A DNA stretch of 44,921 nucleotides from Candidatus Omnitrophota bacterium (GTDB lineage: Bacteria > Omnitrophota > Gorgyraeia > Gygaellales > Profunditerraquicolaceae), in assembly GCA_028712255.1 (NCBI GenBank), contig JAQTQJ010000012.1, forward strand, positions 1-44,921, in the 5' to 3' direction. Each line of letters starts with the position of its first letter. Position 1 is the first letter of the stretch. Shown piece by piece: positions 36,772 through 44,620 of this stretch. A program made the position numbers and the translations under genes. Under the pieces are notes generated by a model. It did not search any database and was not told where the DNA came from. It was given only the letters and a program-made list of their open reading frames with translations.

Positions 36772-37584
36772 ATGATTACCCAAGTAATTGTTTTTATTTT
36801 TGGTTCTATTGTTGGCAGTTTTTTAAACGTTTGCATTCATCGCATGCCTAAAGGTGAATCTGTAGTTTGGCCGCGTTCGCATTGCCCGAAGTGCCAAAAA
36901 AGAATACCCGGTTATGATAACATTCCTTTTATAAGTTTTATTTTGCTTGGTGGGAAATGCCGTTTTTGTAAAGAAAGGATATCTTTACGTTATTTGTTGG
37001 TTGAGTTCCTAACCGCATTCTTAATGCTTGCGCTTTTTAATCATTTCGGGCTAAACTACAGCTTCTTTTTGTATATGGTTATGATCTGGGGTTTGATTAT
37101 CGCTACCTTTGTGGATATTCCCCACCGTATTATTCCGGATGAAGTATCAGTAGGAGGAATGATTATCGGTTTTATTATGGTTTCCATTACCGGTTTTAAT
37201 TTTGGCCCGGTAAGATTTACTTTTATTCCTATGATAGAATCTTTAAAGGGTATAATCGTAGGTGGCGGGATAATTTATTTGACTGGCGCTATTTTTGATT
37301 TGATTTATTTTAAATTGCTCAAGCGTCCGGCAATCGGAGGAGAAACCGAGTCGATGGGTGGAGGGGATGTAAAGCTTTTGGCGATGATTGGTGCTTTTGT
37401 GGGATGGAAATTGGTGCTGCTTACTTTTTTTCTAGCTCCATTTTTAGGAATAGTTATCGGGATTATAAATTTAGTTACAAAAAAAGATCATACCATACCA
37501 TACGGCCCCTTTCTTTCAATTGCTGCATTATTATCTTTATTTTGGGGAAATAGAATAATTCAGTTAATTTTTCCTATAATGTAG
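36772..37584 (+). CDS. pilD: Prepilin leader peptidase/N-methyltransferase
   Basis: This 270-residue inner-membrane aspartic protease cuts the leader from type IV prepilins and pseudopilins and methylates the new N-terminus. The N-terminal cytoplasmic domain has the zinc-type cysteines Cys38, Cys41, Cys63 and Cys66 in HCPKCQ and CRFCKE. The membrane domain carries the two catalytic aspartates, in DIPHRIIPDE and in GGGDVKLLAM. AAAGGAG precedes the ATG. It probably processes the pseudopilin at 33770. Its stop codon lies inside the palindrome at 37581. Confidence 0.95.
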   Translation: MITQVIVFIFGSIVGSFLNVCIHRMPKGESVVWPRSHCPKCQKRIPGYDNIPFISFILLGGKCRFCKERISLRYLLVEFLTAFLMLALFNHFGLNYSFFLYMVMIWGLIIATFVDIPHRIIPDEVSVGGMIIGFIMVSITGFNFGPVRFTFIPMIESLKGIIVGGGIIYLTGAIFDLIYFKLLKRPAIGGETESMGGGDVKLLAMIGAFVGWKLVLLTFFLAPFLGIVIGIINLVTKKDHTIPYGPFLSIAALLSLFWGNRIIQLIFPIM

Positions 37585-37647
37585 ATACGCAAAATTTTGC
37601 GTTTCTACAAAAGTGTCTGCCATGCTTTTTGTGGCTGTCACTTTTGT
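37581..37647. repeat. Two adjacent palindromes between pilD and malQ
   Basis: The first (37581-37608) is a near-perfect 28-base palindrome centred on CGCAAAATTTTGCG with GTAG and CTAC ends. The second (37607-37647) has arms ACAAAAGTG and CACTTTTGT around TCTGCC...GGCTG. They fill most of the gap and may terminate pilD transcripts. Confidence 0.75.
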
Positions 37648-37653
37648 CTAGCT

Positions 37654-37659
37654 TATAGT
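37654..37659 (+). promoter_or_regulatory. Candidate -10 box of malQ
   Basis: TATAGT lies nine bases before the malQ ATG, so a start there would give a leader of only about three bases. The -35 region is weak. Confidence 0.35.
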
Positions 37660-37668
37660 TAATCAAAT

Positions 37669-39558
37669 ATGCCCGAATTAAACCTTCAAGATACCCTCAT
37701 TAAAAGTATATCCAAGGATAATTGGAAGGAGGTTGGTTTTAAAAAACGCGCTGGTGTTTTGATTCCGCTCTTTAGCGTCTATTCAAAAAATAGTTTTGGT
37801 ATTGGTGATTTTGGTGATTTAAAACTAATTATTGACTGGGCAAAGTCTACCTCTAATTCCATAGTCCAACTTTTACCGATGAATGAAGTTGGTTCTTTAT
37901 TTTGTCCTTATGATGCTCTAAGTTCCTTTGCTCTTGAGCCGTCCTATATTTCTCTAAGAGATTTTCCTGAATTAGTTGGAAAGTATACAAAAGCGCGTCA
38001 TTCTGACCCGTGCAGCGCGAAGGGGAAGAATCTCGGTGCAGAAGAGATCCTTCAGTCGGCCGTAGGTCTCCTTCAGGATGACGATAAAGGGCCTCATTAT
38101 GTTGATTATTCTGTAAAAGAGAAGAAGCTTAAGCTACTTTGGGATGCTTTTCTGGCCACCGATTTAAGCGAGGGGATAGATTTTGAAGAATTCCAGCGAA
38201 AGAATTTTTATTGGTTGAGCGATTTTGCGCTTTTTAAAGTGTTAAAAGATCATCATCAAGGCAAGCCATGGTATGAATGGGGAGAGAAATTTAAGGATCG
38301 TCAGCAGCAGGCTTTACAAGATTTCCAGCAGGAGAACATAGAAGAGGTTACCTTCCAGATGTGGCTGCAGTGGTTACTCTTTAAGCAATTTAAAGAGGTA
38401 AGCGCATATGCCAAAAAAAATAATATTCTTTTAAAAGGGGACCTACCGGTTTTAGTTTCCCGTGACAGCGCCGATGTCTGGAGCCATCCGCAATTCTTTA
38501 AGCTTGATTTTGCAGTCGGGGCTCCTCCGGATATGTATTGCGCGAAGGGCCAACGCTGGGGTATGCCTACTTATAATTGGGAAAATATTGCCAAAGATAA
38601 CTTCCATTACATAAAAGAAAAATTAAAATATGCAGAAGAGTTTTATAGTATCTTGCGCATTGACCATGTGGTTGGGCTTTTCCGTATCTGGAGCATTCCT
38701 TATAATGATCCAGAGGAGAACCAGGGGCTAAATGGTAAATTTGATCCTTCTGATGAGGGTCTCTGGTGTCAGCATGGGCAGAGGATTTTAAAAATCTTAA
38801 TAGAAAATACTAAAATGCTACTTTGCGCAGAAGATTTGGGTATGATACCTAAATGCTGCACTGATACTTTACTAGAATTTGGTATTCCTGGTAATGACGT
38901 CCAGCGTTGGGTAAAGGATTGGAACAGGCGGCATGATTTTTTATTACCGCAGGAGTATCGTAAGCTTGGGGTAACCATGCTTTCAACCCATGATACAACG
39001 AATTGGAAAGCTTGGTGGAAGTATGAAGCGGGCACGGTAGATGAGTGTTTGTTTATGAGAAAGTGTAATGAGCGAAAAATTGATTTTACTAGTGTTAGTT
39101 TAAAACTTTTTGATACTGCTCTTTCATTACATGGCAGGTTACGTTGGAAAAAAGAGATTGATAGCGTGGATAAACTGTTATTGGAATTAGGCAAAAGAAG
39201 AGAAGAGGTAGGAGATTTTATTGATCTTTATGAAAATACCTATGGTGAAAAAGAAAAACTCTGGAAGATTCTGGGTTGCTCCGGCGTAATGACAGAGACC
39301 GCTAGTAAGGAGTTATTAGCTAAAGTAACCCAATTTATCTTAGGTTCTCAGGCAATATTCTGTATTAATTTAATCACGGATTATTTAGGATTAGCAGATA
39401 TATTTAAAGGTGATTCTTATCAGTATCGTATAAATGTTCCGGGAATAATTAGCCCAAAAAACTGGTCGTTACGCCTGCCGCTTAGTCTGGAGAAGTTACT
39501 GGTTCATCCGCTTAATCAACAGATCCGCAAAATGATTACTATTTCGGAGAGGATTTAA
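37669..39558 (+). CDS. malQ: 4-alpha-glucanotransferase with an in-frame palindromic insert
   Basis: This 629-residue GH77 amylomaltase transfers maltodextrin segments, remodelling glycogen or starch oligomers. Family motifs: FGIGDFGDL near residue 44, the nucleophile Asp in LRIDHVVGLFRIWSIP, the acid/base Glu in CAEDLGMIP and the transition-state Asp in LSTHDTTNW. Residues about 110-138 are translated from a complete family C palindrome (37997-38082). They fall in a variable region before the catalytic core, so the enzyme may still work. No ribosome binding site is visible; a candidate -10 box is close to the ATG. Confidence 0.95.
   Translation: MPELNLQDTLIKSISKDNWKEVGFKKRAGVLIPLFSVYSKNSFGIGDFGDLKLIIDWAKSTSNSIVQLLPMNEVGSLFCPYDALSSFALEPSYISLRDFPELVGKYTKARHSDPCSAKGKNLGAEEILQSAVGLLQDDDKGPHYVDYSVKEKKLKLLWDAFLATDLSEGIDFEEFQRKNFYWLSDFALFKVLKDHHQGKPWYEWGEKFKDRQQQALQDFQQENIEEVTFQMWLQWLLFKQFKEVSAYAKKNNILLKGDLPVLVSRDSADVWSHPQFFKLDFAVGAPPDMYCAKGQRWGMPTYNWENIAKDNFHYIKEKLKYAEEFYSILRIDHVVGLFRIWSIPYNDPEENQGLNGKFDPSDEGLWCQHGQRILKILIENTKMLLCAEDLGMIPKCCTDTLLEFGIPGNDVQRWVKDWNRRHDFLLPQEYRKLGVTMLSTHDTTNWKAWWKYEAGTVDECLFMRKCNERKIDFTSVSLKLFDTALSLHGRLRWKKEIDSVDKLLLELGKRREEVGDFIDLYENTYGEKEKLWKILGCSGVMTETASKELLAKVTQFILGSQAIFCINLITDYLGLADIFKGDSYQYRINVPGIISPKNWSLRLPLSLEKLLVHPLNQQIRKMITISERI
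37997..38082. repeat. Family C palindrome, copy 2, inside malQ
   Basis: GTCATTCTGACCCG pairs with TTCAGGATGAC at the ends, and GGGGAAGAATCTC pairs with the inner GAGATCCTTC, as in the intergenic family C copies. The frame is open throughout and gives the peptide starting RHSDPCSAKGKNLG. It is the only copy seen inside a gene. Confidence 0.88.
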
Positions 39559-39574
39559 CTTAAAGTAAAAATAT

Positions 39575-40294
39575 ATGGGTATTTTGCAGGGCGCGAAATA
39601 TTATATTTCTAAAAGTATGGGTAAGGCGATCATGGATTATGAGATGATTACCGACGGCGATAAAATAGCGGTGGCTATTTCCGGGGGTAAGGACAGCTTG
39701 ACTTTGCTTAAGTTCTTAAAGGATAGGCAAGAGTTTGTGCCAATTAAATATAAACTATTGGCTGTGCATGTGGATATGGGGTATCCTTGTCATCATCCGA
39801 AAATCCTTGCAGAGTATTTTAAAAAGATAGGCGTAGATTATCATATTGAGAAAATAGATATATTGAAAGGTAAAAGCCGTAAAGATATCTCTTGTTTCTG
39901 GTGTTCATGGAACCGGCGTAAGGCGCTTTTTGAAGTGACTAAGCGTTTTGGATGCACTAAACTTGCTCTTGGTCACCACAAGGATGATATTATTGAAACT
40001 ACCCTAATGAATATGTTTTTTAATGGTGAAATATCGTCAATGAATCCCAAACAAGTGCTTTTTAAGGGGGCAATAACCATTGTTCGGCCGCTGGCTTATG
40101 TGGATGAAGATTTGATTGTGAAAATGGCTAAGGAATTAGATTTTCCACATCATAAATGCACTTGTCCAAATTCCGTCACTTCCAAACGTACTAAGATTAC
40201 TGAAATTATCAAAGAGCTGAAAAAAGATTGCCCGGATATAAAGACCAATATTTTTAGAAGCATAAAGAGGATAAGGCCGGAGTATTTACTTTGA
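39575..40294 (+). CDS. TtcA-like tRNA 2-thiolation ATPase
   Basis: This 239-residue PP-loop protein has SGGKDS at residues 36-41 and later GHHKDDIIETTLMNMFFNGE, matching TtcA, which 2-thiolates cytidine 32 of tRNAs using ATP and an iron-sulfur cluster. Cysteine motifs CFWC and CTC fit that cluster-bearing group. It begins 16 bases after malQ without a clear ribosome binding site. A related PP-loop sulfurtransferase with another target is possible. Confidence 0.85.
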   Translation: MGILQGAKYYISKSMGKAIMDYEMITDGDKIAVAISGGKDSLTLLKFLKDRQEFVPIKYKLLAVHVDMGYPCHHPKILAEYFKKIGVDYHIEKIDILKGKSRKDISCFWCSWNRRKALFEVTKRFGCTKLALGHHKDDIIETTLMNMFFNGEISSMNPKQVLFKGAITIVRPLAYVDEDLIVKMAKELDFPHHKCTCPNSVTSKRTKITEIIKELKKDCPDIKTNIFRSIKRIRPEYLL

Positions 40295-40318
40295 GAGGAG
40301 TATTTATTCTGCTATACT
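40291..40318 (+). promoter_or_regulatory. Promoter of rmuC, leaderless geometry
   Basis: TTGAGA (40291-40296), 16 bases, then TATACT (40313-40318). Seven bases separate the -10 box from the ATG at 40326. The GAGAGGAG further upstream is too far to serve as a ribosome binding site. Confidence 0.55.
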
Positions 40319-40325
40319 AATAACT

Positions 40326-41255
40326 ATGATATGGCTTATAGTTTTAATATTTTTAGTAATTGGCGTTTTTGTTATCGGAATAGCTCTTAAGATATCCTCT
40401 CAGGTTAATGAGCGTCTGAATCAGATGAATCAATCCCTGCAGGAGGCCAATAAGATTATTGGGGCTAATTTAGGCAGTGCAACTAGCGCTTTTGGTAACG
40501 TTAAAGAGCAGCTGGGAAAACTAGAGGAGACTAATAAACAGATTATTTTGATCAGCCGTGATATTTCAAGCTTACAAGAACTTCTGCGCGCCCCGAAATT
40601 CCGCGGCTCTATGGGTGAAACATTTCTGGAAAATTTACTTTCCCAGGTTTTGCCCAAAGAGCATTACCAGGTGCAATATAGTTTTAAAAGTGCTGATACT
40701 GTGGATGCAGTTATCCGTTTGGGAGAGCGGTTGGTTCCGGTTGACGCCAAGTTTAGTTTAGAGAATTTTCAGAGGATGATCGAGGCCTCTGATGAACCAA
40801 CAAAAGATCTTTTTCGTAAAAAATTCATTCAGGATATAAAAAACCGTATCAATGAAATTTCCGCAAAATATATTTTACCAGCGGAGAATACTTATGATTT
40901 TGCTTTAATGTATATTCCTGCGGAGAATGTTTATTATGAGGTAATTATCAAAGAGGACATTTTTTCTTATAGCATGGCAAAAAAAGTTATTCCTGTTTCT
41001 CCAAATACATTTTATGCGTATTTACAGGTGATTTGTTTAGGGTTACGCGGTTTAAAAGTAGAGGAGAATGCCAAGGTAATTTTAAAAAGTTTGAGCGCAC
41101 TTTCCATTGAAACAAATAAATTTAAGGAAGATTTTAATATTTTGGGTAACCACCTGTTTAACGCTAGTACCAAGTATAACGACGCGCAGAAACGCTTTGA
41201 AAAGGTCTCTGAACGCCTGATTAATATTCAGGATACTAAATCTATAGAGACTTAA
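40326..41255 (+). CDS. rmuC: RmuC-like DNA recombination protein
   Basis: This 309-residue protein has an N-terminal membrane helix (about residues 2-24), a predicted coiled coil (about 25-90) and a PD-(D/E)XK nuclease-like domain with GETFLENLLSQVLP, VDAVIRLG and VPVDAKFSLENF. Loss of RmuC in E. coli raises inversion between short inverted repeats, which is notable in a chromosome full of palindromes, though the link is only a thought. It appears to have its own promoter. Confidence 0.9.
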   Translation: MIWLIVLIFLVIGVFVIGIALKISSQVNERLNQMNQSLQEANKIIGANLGSATSAFGNVKEQLGKLEETNKQIILISRDISSLQELLRAPKFRGSMGETFLENLLSQVLPKEHYQVQYSFKSADTVDAVIRLGERLVPVDAKFSLENFQRMIEASDEPTKDLFRKKFIQDIKNRINEISAKYILPAENTYDFALMYIPAENVYYEVIIKEDIFSYSMAKKVIPVSPNTFYAYLQVICLGLRGLKVEENAKVILKSLSALSIETNKFKEDFNILGNHLFNASTKYNDAQKRFEKVSERLINIQDTKSIET

Positions 41256-41263
41256 ATAGTTGT

Positions 41264-41343
41264 TGTCATCCTGAGTCCGCTGTAGGCGGACGAAGGATCT
41301 CAAGAGATTCTTCGTCGAGGCTTCGCCTCTCCTCAGAATGACA
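41264..41343. repeat. Family C palindrome, copy 3
   Basis: TGTCATCCTGAG pairs with CTCAGAATGACA, and GAAGGATCTC then AAGAGATTCTTC form the inner stem. Additional small CCGC...GCGG and GAGGC...GCCTC hairpins lie on each arm. It is intergenic, between rmuC and the DUF167 gene. Confidence 0.9.
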
Positions 41344-41369
41344 GCAAGTGGTAATTAAAAAAATAATTT

Positions 41370-41594
41370 ATGATTTTTAATGTTCGTGTTTGCCCGCGTT
41401 CAAGCCGTAATTATGTCGAAGAGATTGGGAGTAATTTGAGAGTCCATCTGACTAAGCCTGCAGTTGATGGGCAAGCCAACAGTCAATTAATTGATTTGGT
41501 GAGTAAGCATTTTAAGATAAAGAAATATCAGGTAAATATCAAAAGCGGGGAGAAATCTCGTAATAAATTGGTAGAAATAGATGCAACCTTATAA
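41370..41594 (+). CDS. DUF167 (YggU-like) protein
   Basis: This 74-residue protein has the DUF167 pattern: VRVCPRSSRNYV, LRVHLTKPAVDGQAN and KSGEKSRNKLVEI. The family is small, widespread and of unknown function. The gene overlaps pgeF by 14 bases, so the two are coupled. No ribosome binding site is evident. Confidence 0.9.
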   Translation: MIFNVRVCPRSSRNYVEEIGSNLRVHLTKPAVDGQANSQLIDLVSKHFKIKKYQVNIKSGEKSRNKLVEIDATL

Positions 41595-42312
41595 CCCATT
41601 AGAAAAATTTAAGATAAATTTAGTGACTGCTGCCTTTAGTAAAAGGCAGGATGGTAACATGTCTTTATGTTATGGGGATACCAAAAACTCCCTCAAAAAC
41701 CGCCAAAAATTCCTTGATGCTATTAATATCGATTATCGCAATCTTATTTGTGCCCAACAGGTGCATGGGAAAAATGTTAAGTATGTAACTGAGGCAGATA
41801 AGGGGAGAGGGGCTTTAGATTATGGAAGTTCCTTTGCCGATACGGATGGTTTTTTCACTGATAAAAAAGGAGTTTCTATTGCTATTTTAAGTGCGGATTG
41901 CCTCTCAGTTTTTATTTATGATCCTAAGAGGCCGGCAATAGCCATTCTGCATGCAGGTTGGCGTGGTACTGAGCAAAATATTTGTGCTGAAGGAATCAGG
42001 GTTATGCAGGATAAGTTTGGCAGCCACCCGCATAGGATGTTTGTGGGATTTGGCCCTTCAATTCGTTCCTGCTGTTTTGAAGTAGAAAAGGATTTTAAAA
42101 GTAATTTTCCCTTTGGTTTAACTAATCAGGAAGGCCGTATTTTTATGGATATTGCTTTGGTGAACCAGCAGCAGCTAATTAATGCCGGAGTTAGGGAAGA
42201 GAACATTTTTGATCCCAAGATTTGTACTTTTTCCGATAATGACAATTATTTTTCTTTTCGCAAAGAAGCTGATAATGCCGGCCGCCTAGTTTCAGTGATA
42301 ATGCTTAAATGA
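41581..42312 (+). CDS. pgeF: PgeF/YfiH laccase-domain protein
   Basis: This 243-residue protein has the metal-site pattern of the family: QQVHGKN, SADCLSVFIYDP, ILHAGWRGTEQN and GPSIRSCCFEV. Members cleave purine nucleosides, and E. coli YfiH also edits misincorporated L-serine in peptidoglycan precursors. The start overlaps the DUF167 gene and the stop overlaps the next small gene as ATGA, making a tight three-gene unit. Confidence 0.93.
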   Translation: MQPYNPLEKFKINLVTAAFSKRQDGNMSLCYGDTKNSLKNRQKFLDAINIDYRNLICAQQVHGKNVKYVTEADKGRGALDYGSSFADTDGFFTDKKGVSIAILSADCLSVFIYDPKRPAIAILHAGWRGTEQNICAEGIRVMQDKFGSHPHRMFVGFGPSIRSCCFEVEKDFKSNFPFGLTNQEGRIFMDIALVNQQQLINAGVREENIFDPKICTFSDNDNYFSFRKEADNAGRLVSVIMLK

Positions 42313-42539
42313 TAACCAAATATGCATTGGAGTTTATTTTGCACGCAAAAGACAGCTCACCGAAAATTATCAAGAACACTTTAGCGGAATTTGGCAATGA
42401 ATTGACTATTGTGGATTGTCAAAAGGATACAGAAAGTTGTAATTATAAAGTAAATATGATTACCGAGGACCCCACTTTAGTTTTTGATCTTTGTTCGCAA
42501 CTGGGCAGGATCAGATCTGTTAAAGTGCAGGAGAGTTAA
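42309..42539 (+). CDS. Small hypothetical protein, ACT/ferredoxin-like fold
   Basis: I do not recognise this 76-residue protein. Its residue pattern alternates as strand-helix-strand-strand-helix-strand (KYALEFILHA, SPKIIKNTLAEFG, ELTIVDC, NYKVNMI, DPTLVFDLCSQLG, RSVKV), as in ACT-like domains. There are no membrane segments. It overlaps pgeF by four bases and a family A palindrome follows it, so it is the last gene of that unit. Its function is unknown. Confidence 0.65.
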   Translation: MITKYALEFILHAKDSSPKIIKNTLAEFGNELTIVDCQKDTESCNYKVNMITEDPTLVFDLCSQLGRIRSVKVQES

Positions 42540-42547
42540 GTTAGAAA

Positions 42548-42608
42548 CAAAGGGACCGTTTCTATTTTTCTAGAATTGGACCCGAGAAAAATAGAAACGG
42601 TCCCTTTG
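42548..42608. repeat. Family A palindrome, copy 8
   Basis: CAAAGGGACCGTTTCTATTT (continuing TTCT) pairs with the exact complement ending GGTCCCTTTG, around a loop of about 13 bases. It is the most complete copy and lies at the end of the DUF167-pgeF unit. Confidence 0.93.
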
Positions 42609-42623
42609 TTTGCCTTTATTTGT

Positions 42624-42652
42624 TTGAATGCCGAAGTTATTCATGATATGAT
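42624..42652 (+). promoter_or_regulatory. Promoter of the cutA-ccdA-tlpA unit
   Basis: TTGAAT (42624-42629), a 17-base spacer and TATGAT (42647-42652). The expected start near 42659 leaves a leader containing TTGGAG. Confidence 0.6.
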
Positions 42653-42679
42653 TATAAAAATTGGAGATTAATTTAAATT

Positions 42680-42991
42680 ATGTATATCATTATTCTAGTT
42701 ACTGCAAGTAATAAAAAAGAGGCTCAGTGCATAGCTATAAGCCTGATTAGTTCTAAATTAGCTGCTTGCGTCAATATTGTAGATAAAGTTGATTCTTTAT
42801 TTTTCTGGGAAGGTAAAATTGACAGGGCTAAAGAATGCTTGTTGGTTATTAAGTCCAAGAAGGCAAAATTATCCAAAATTATTAAATTAGTTAAGTCTCT
42901 GCATAGTTATGAAGTTCCGGAAATTATTGCCATTCCAATAGTTACCGGAAGTTCGTCATATTTAAGGTGGATTGATGCATCTCTTAGGTAG
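42680..42991 (+). CDS. cutA: CutA-like divalent ion tolerance protein
   Basis: This 103-residue protein matches CutA: ILVTASNKKEAQCIA, LAACVNIV, FWEGKI then ECLLVIKSK, HSYEVPEIIAIPI and YLRWI. CutA forms very stable ferredoxin-fold trimers; a role in copper tolerance was proposed but its true function is unsettled. Its 3' end overlaps the ccdA-like gene by 17 bases. In E. coli cutA also lies beside the thiol-disulfide gene dsbD, so the neighbourhood is conserved in kind. Confidence 0.95.
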   Translation: MYIIILVTASNKKEAQCIAISLISSKLAACVNIVDKVDSLFFWEGKIDRAKECLLVIKSKKAKLSKIIKLVKSLHSYEVPEIIAIPIVTGSSSYLRWIDASLR

Positions 42992-43643
42992 CCCGTTTGA
43001 TTTTCTGATTGCTTTTTTTGGAGGGGTATTGGCTAGCCTTACCCCGTGTGTTTATCCACTCATTCCGATTAGTGCAGGTTTTATTGTCGGTAACGCGCAA
43101 AATTCGAGAAGCAAAGGATTTTTCTTAAGCCTAGCTTATGTTACAGGTATTGCTATTACTTATGCATCTTTGGGAATTCTTGCAGTATTGAGCGGAAGTA
43201 TTTTTGGTAAGTTTAGCTCTAACCCAATAGTTAATCTTATTTCAGGTGTCTTCATATTGATTTTTGGGCTTTTTATGTTTGACATATTTCATTTTAATTT
43301 TGCCTCAAATTTAAAACTCCCTGCTATTAAGAAAGGAAGTTATCTTTCGGCTTTAGGATTGGGCCTTGTTTCGGGATTAATGATCTCACCCTGTCTTACG
43401 CCGGTTTTGGCTTCAATTTTGGCATATTTGTCGATTAAGAAAAACATATTTTATGGAGGGTTTTTATTATTTTGTTTTTCTTATGGAATGGGTTTGATAT
43501 TTATTTTAATTGGAACTTTTGGTTCGGTTTTTTCGAGATTACCTAAGCCAGGTGTTTGGATGGTTGGCATAAAGAGAATTTGCGCCTCAGTTATTGTTTT
43601 ATCAGGTCTATATTTTATTTTTACTGCAATCAGGAGGTTCTAG
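42975..43643 (+). CDS. ccdA: CcdA-like thiol-disulfide membrane transporter
   Basis: This 222-residue protein has six hydrophobic segments and the two paired cysteines of the CcdA/DsbD membrane domain, in LTPCVYPLIP and ISPCLTPVLA. It passes electrons from cytoplasmic thioredoxin across the inner membrane. The downstream gene encodes a TlpA-like thioredoxin, the likely recipient. ATG 42975 is preferred; a TTG at 42972 adds one residue. The stop codon overlaps the next GTG start. Confidence 0.93.
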   Translation: MHLLGSPFDFLIAFFGGVLASLTPCVYPLIPISAGFIVGNAQNSRSKGFFLSLAYVTGIAITYASLGILAVLSGSIFGKFSSNPIVNLISGVFILIFGLFMFDIFHFNFASNLKLPAIKKGSYLSALGLGLVSGLMISPCLTPVLASILAYLSIKKNIFYGGFLLFCFSYGMGLIFILIGTFGSVFSRLPKPGVWMVGIKRICASVIVLSGLYFIFTAIRRF

Positions 43644-44110
43644 TGGGGCTCTTTAAAAAAGTCCGGGTATTAATTTCAGTTATCTTAATTTTTCTGGTTT
43701 TAGCTTTTTTCAATAAAGCCTCTGCTCAAGATATTATACTGAATGATCTAAATGGGAAAGCAGTGAATCTTTCCAGCTACAAAGGAAGGCCAACAATTTT
43801 ATTTTTTTGGACTACTTGGTGCCCATACTGTCGCGAAGAGTTAAAAACTTTAAATCAGCTATATCCTCAGATGAAAAAAGAGGGGATAACTGTTTTTGCG
43901 GTTAATGTTGGAGAGCCAAGCTATGCAGTACGTAAGTTTTTTGTGAGCCACATTATTAGTTTTGGATTGCTTTTGGATACAGATGAGGAGGCTGCCAACA
44001 AATATAATGTTATTGGGGTGCCAACCTATGTGTTTATGACTAAATCCGGGCAAGTAATTTCGGATGAGCATGTTTTACCTGTTGACTATAAAAAGTTATT
44101 ATTTCAATGA
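43643..44110 (+). CDS. TlpA/ResA-like periplasmic thioredoxin
   Basis: This 155-residue protein starts at GTG 43643 behind AGGAGG, overlapping the ccdA stop by one base. A longer frame from 43556 only translates ccdA out of frame. A signal peptide covers about residues 1-30 (VRVLISVILIFLVLAFF then KASAQ). The thioredoxin fold has the active site WCPYC, the cis-proline in GVPTYVF and an AVNVGE strand. It probably reduces disulfides outside the inner membrane using electrons from CcdA, perhaps in cytochrome c maturation. No cytochrome genes are in the window. Confidence 0.93.
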   Translation: MGLFKKVRVLISVILIFLVLAFFNKASAQDIILNDLNGKAVNLSSYKGRPTILFFWTTWCPYCREELKTLNQLYPQMKKEGITVFAVNVGEPSYAVRKFFVSHIISFGLLLDTDEEAANKYNVIGVPTYVFMTKSGQVISDEHVLPVDYKKLLFQ

Positions 44111-44133
44111 AAGATATGTATAATTCATATAGT

Positions 44134-44219
44134 GTCATTCTGAGGAGCGTCAGCGACGAAGAATCTAATCAAGTGGGATTCTTCGTTCGCCACTGAACCA
44201 ATGTCGGGCTCAGAATGAC
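44134..44219. repeat. Family C palindrome, copy 4
   Basis: GTCATTCTGAGGAGCG and GGGCTCAGAATGAC form the outer arms, and GAAGAATC/GATTCTTC the inner stem. The GAGGAGCG arm is on the left, so the copy is inverted relative to those at 32615 and 41264. It lies before the Minf_1886-type gene. Confidence 0.88.
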
Positions 44220-44230
44220 GATTAAATATA

Positions 44231-44620
44231 ATGAGTAAATTTTACGATTTAGTTGAGGAAATCTGCAGCCAGGATAAAAGATATAAGCCGGATGCTTACG
44301 AATTTGTGCTTCAGGGCTTAAATTTCACGCAGAAGAAGCTTAAAAGAAAAACACATGTTTCAGGTGCTGAGCTTACCTGTGGATTGCGGGATTATGCGAT
44401 TAATCAATATGGGGCTCTGGCTTGTAGGGTCTTGGCATATTGGGGGATAAGCCAGACGCAGGATTTCGGCAATATTGTCTTTAATATGATTAAAATGAAG
44501 CTTTTATCCAAAACAAAAGATGATTCTTTAGCGGATTTTAAGGCAGTTTATGATTTTAAAGATACTTTTGCCAATGTTCTGGTTGATTGTGTAATTGCTG
44601 GGCTTGGAGGAAAGGCATGA
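44231..44620 (+). CDS. Minf_1886 family protein of unknown function
   Basis: This 129-residue cytoplasmic protein has the pattern I recall for the Minf_1886 family of Planctomycetes and Verrucomicrobia: DKRYKPDAYEFVLQGLNFTQ, HVSGAELTCGLRDYA then YGALA, and QDFGNIVFNMI with LLSKTKDDS. Its function is unknown. It overlaps the next gene as ATGA, so the two are coupled. No good ribosome binding site precedes the ATG. The assignment is from memory of the pattern. Confidence 0.7.
   Translation: MSKFYDLVEEICSQDKRYKPDAYEFVLQGLNFTQKKLKRKTHVSGAELTCGLRDYAINQYGALACRVLAYWGISQTQDFGNIVFNMIKMKLLSKTKDDSLADFKAVYDFKDTFANVLVDCVIAGLGGKA

Noticed and set aside
43556-43642. Longer form of the TlpA-like protein
   Set aside because: These 29 codons overlap ccdA out of frame; GTG 43643 follows AGGAGG and starts a proper signal peptide.
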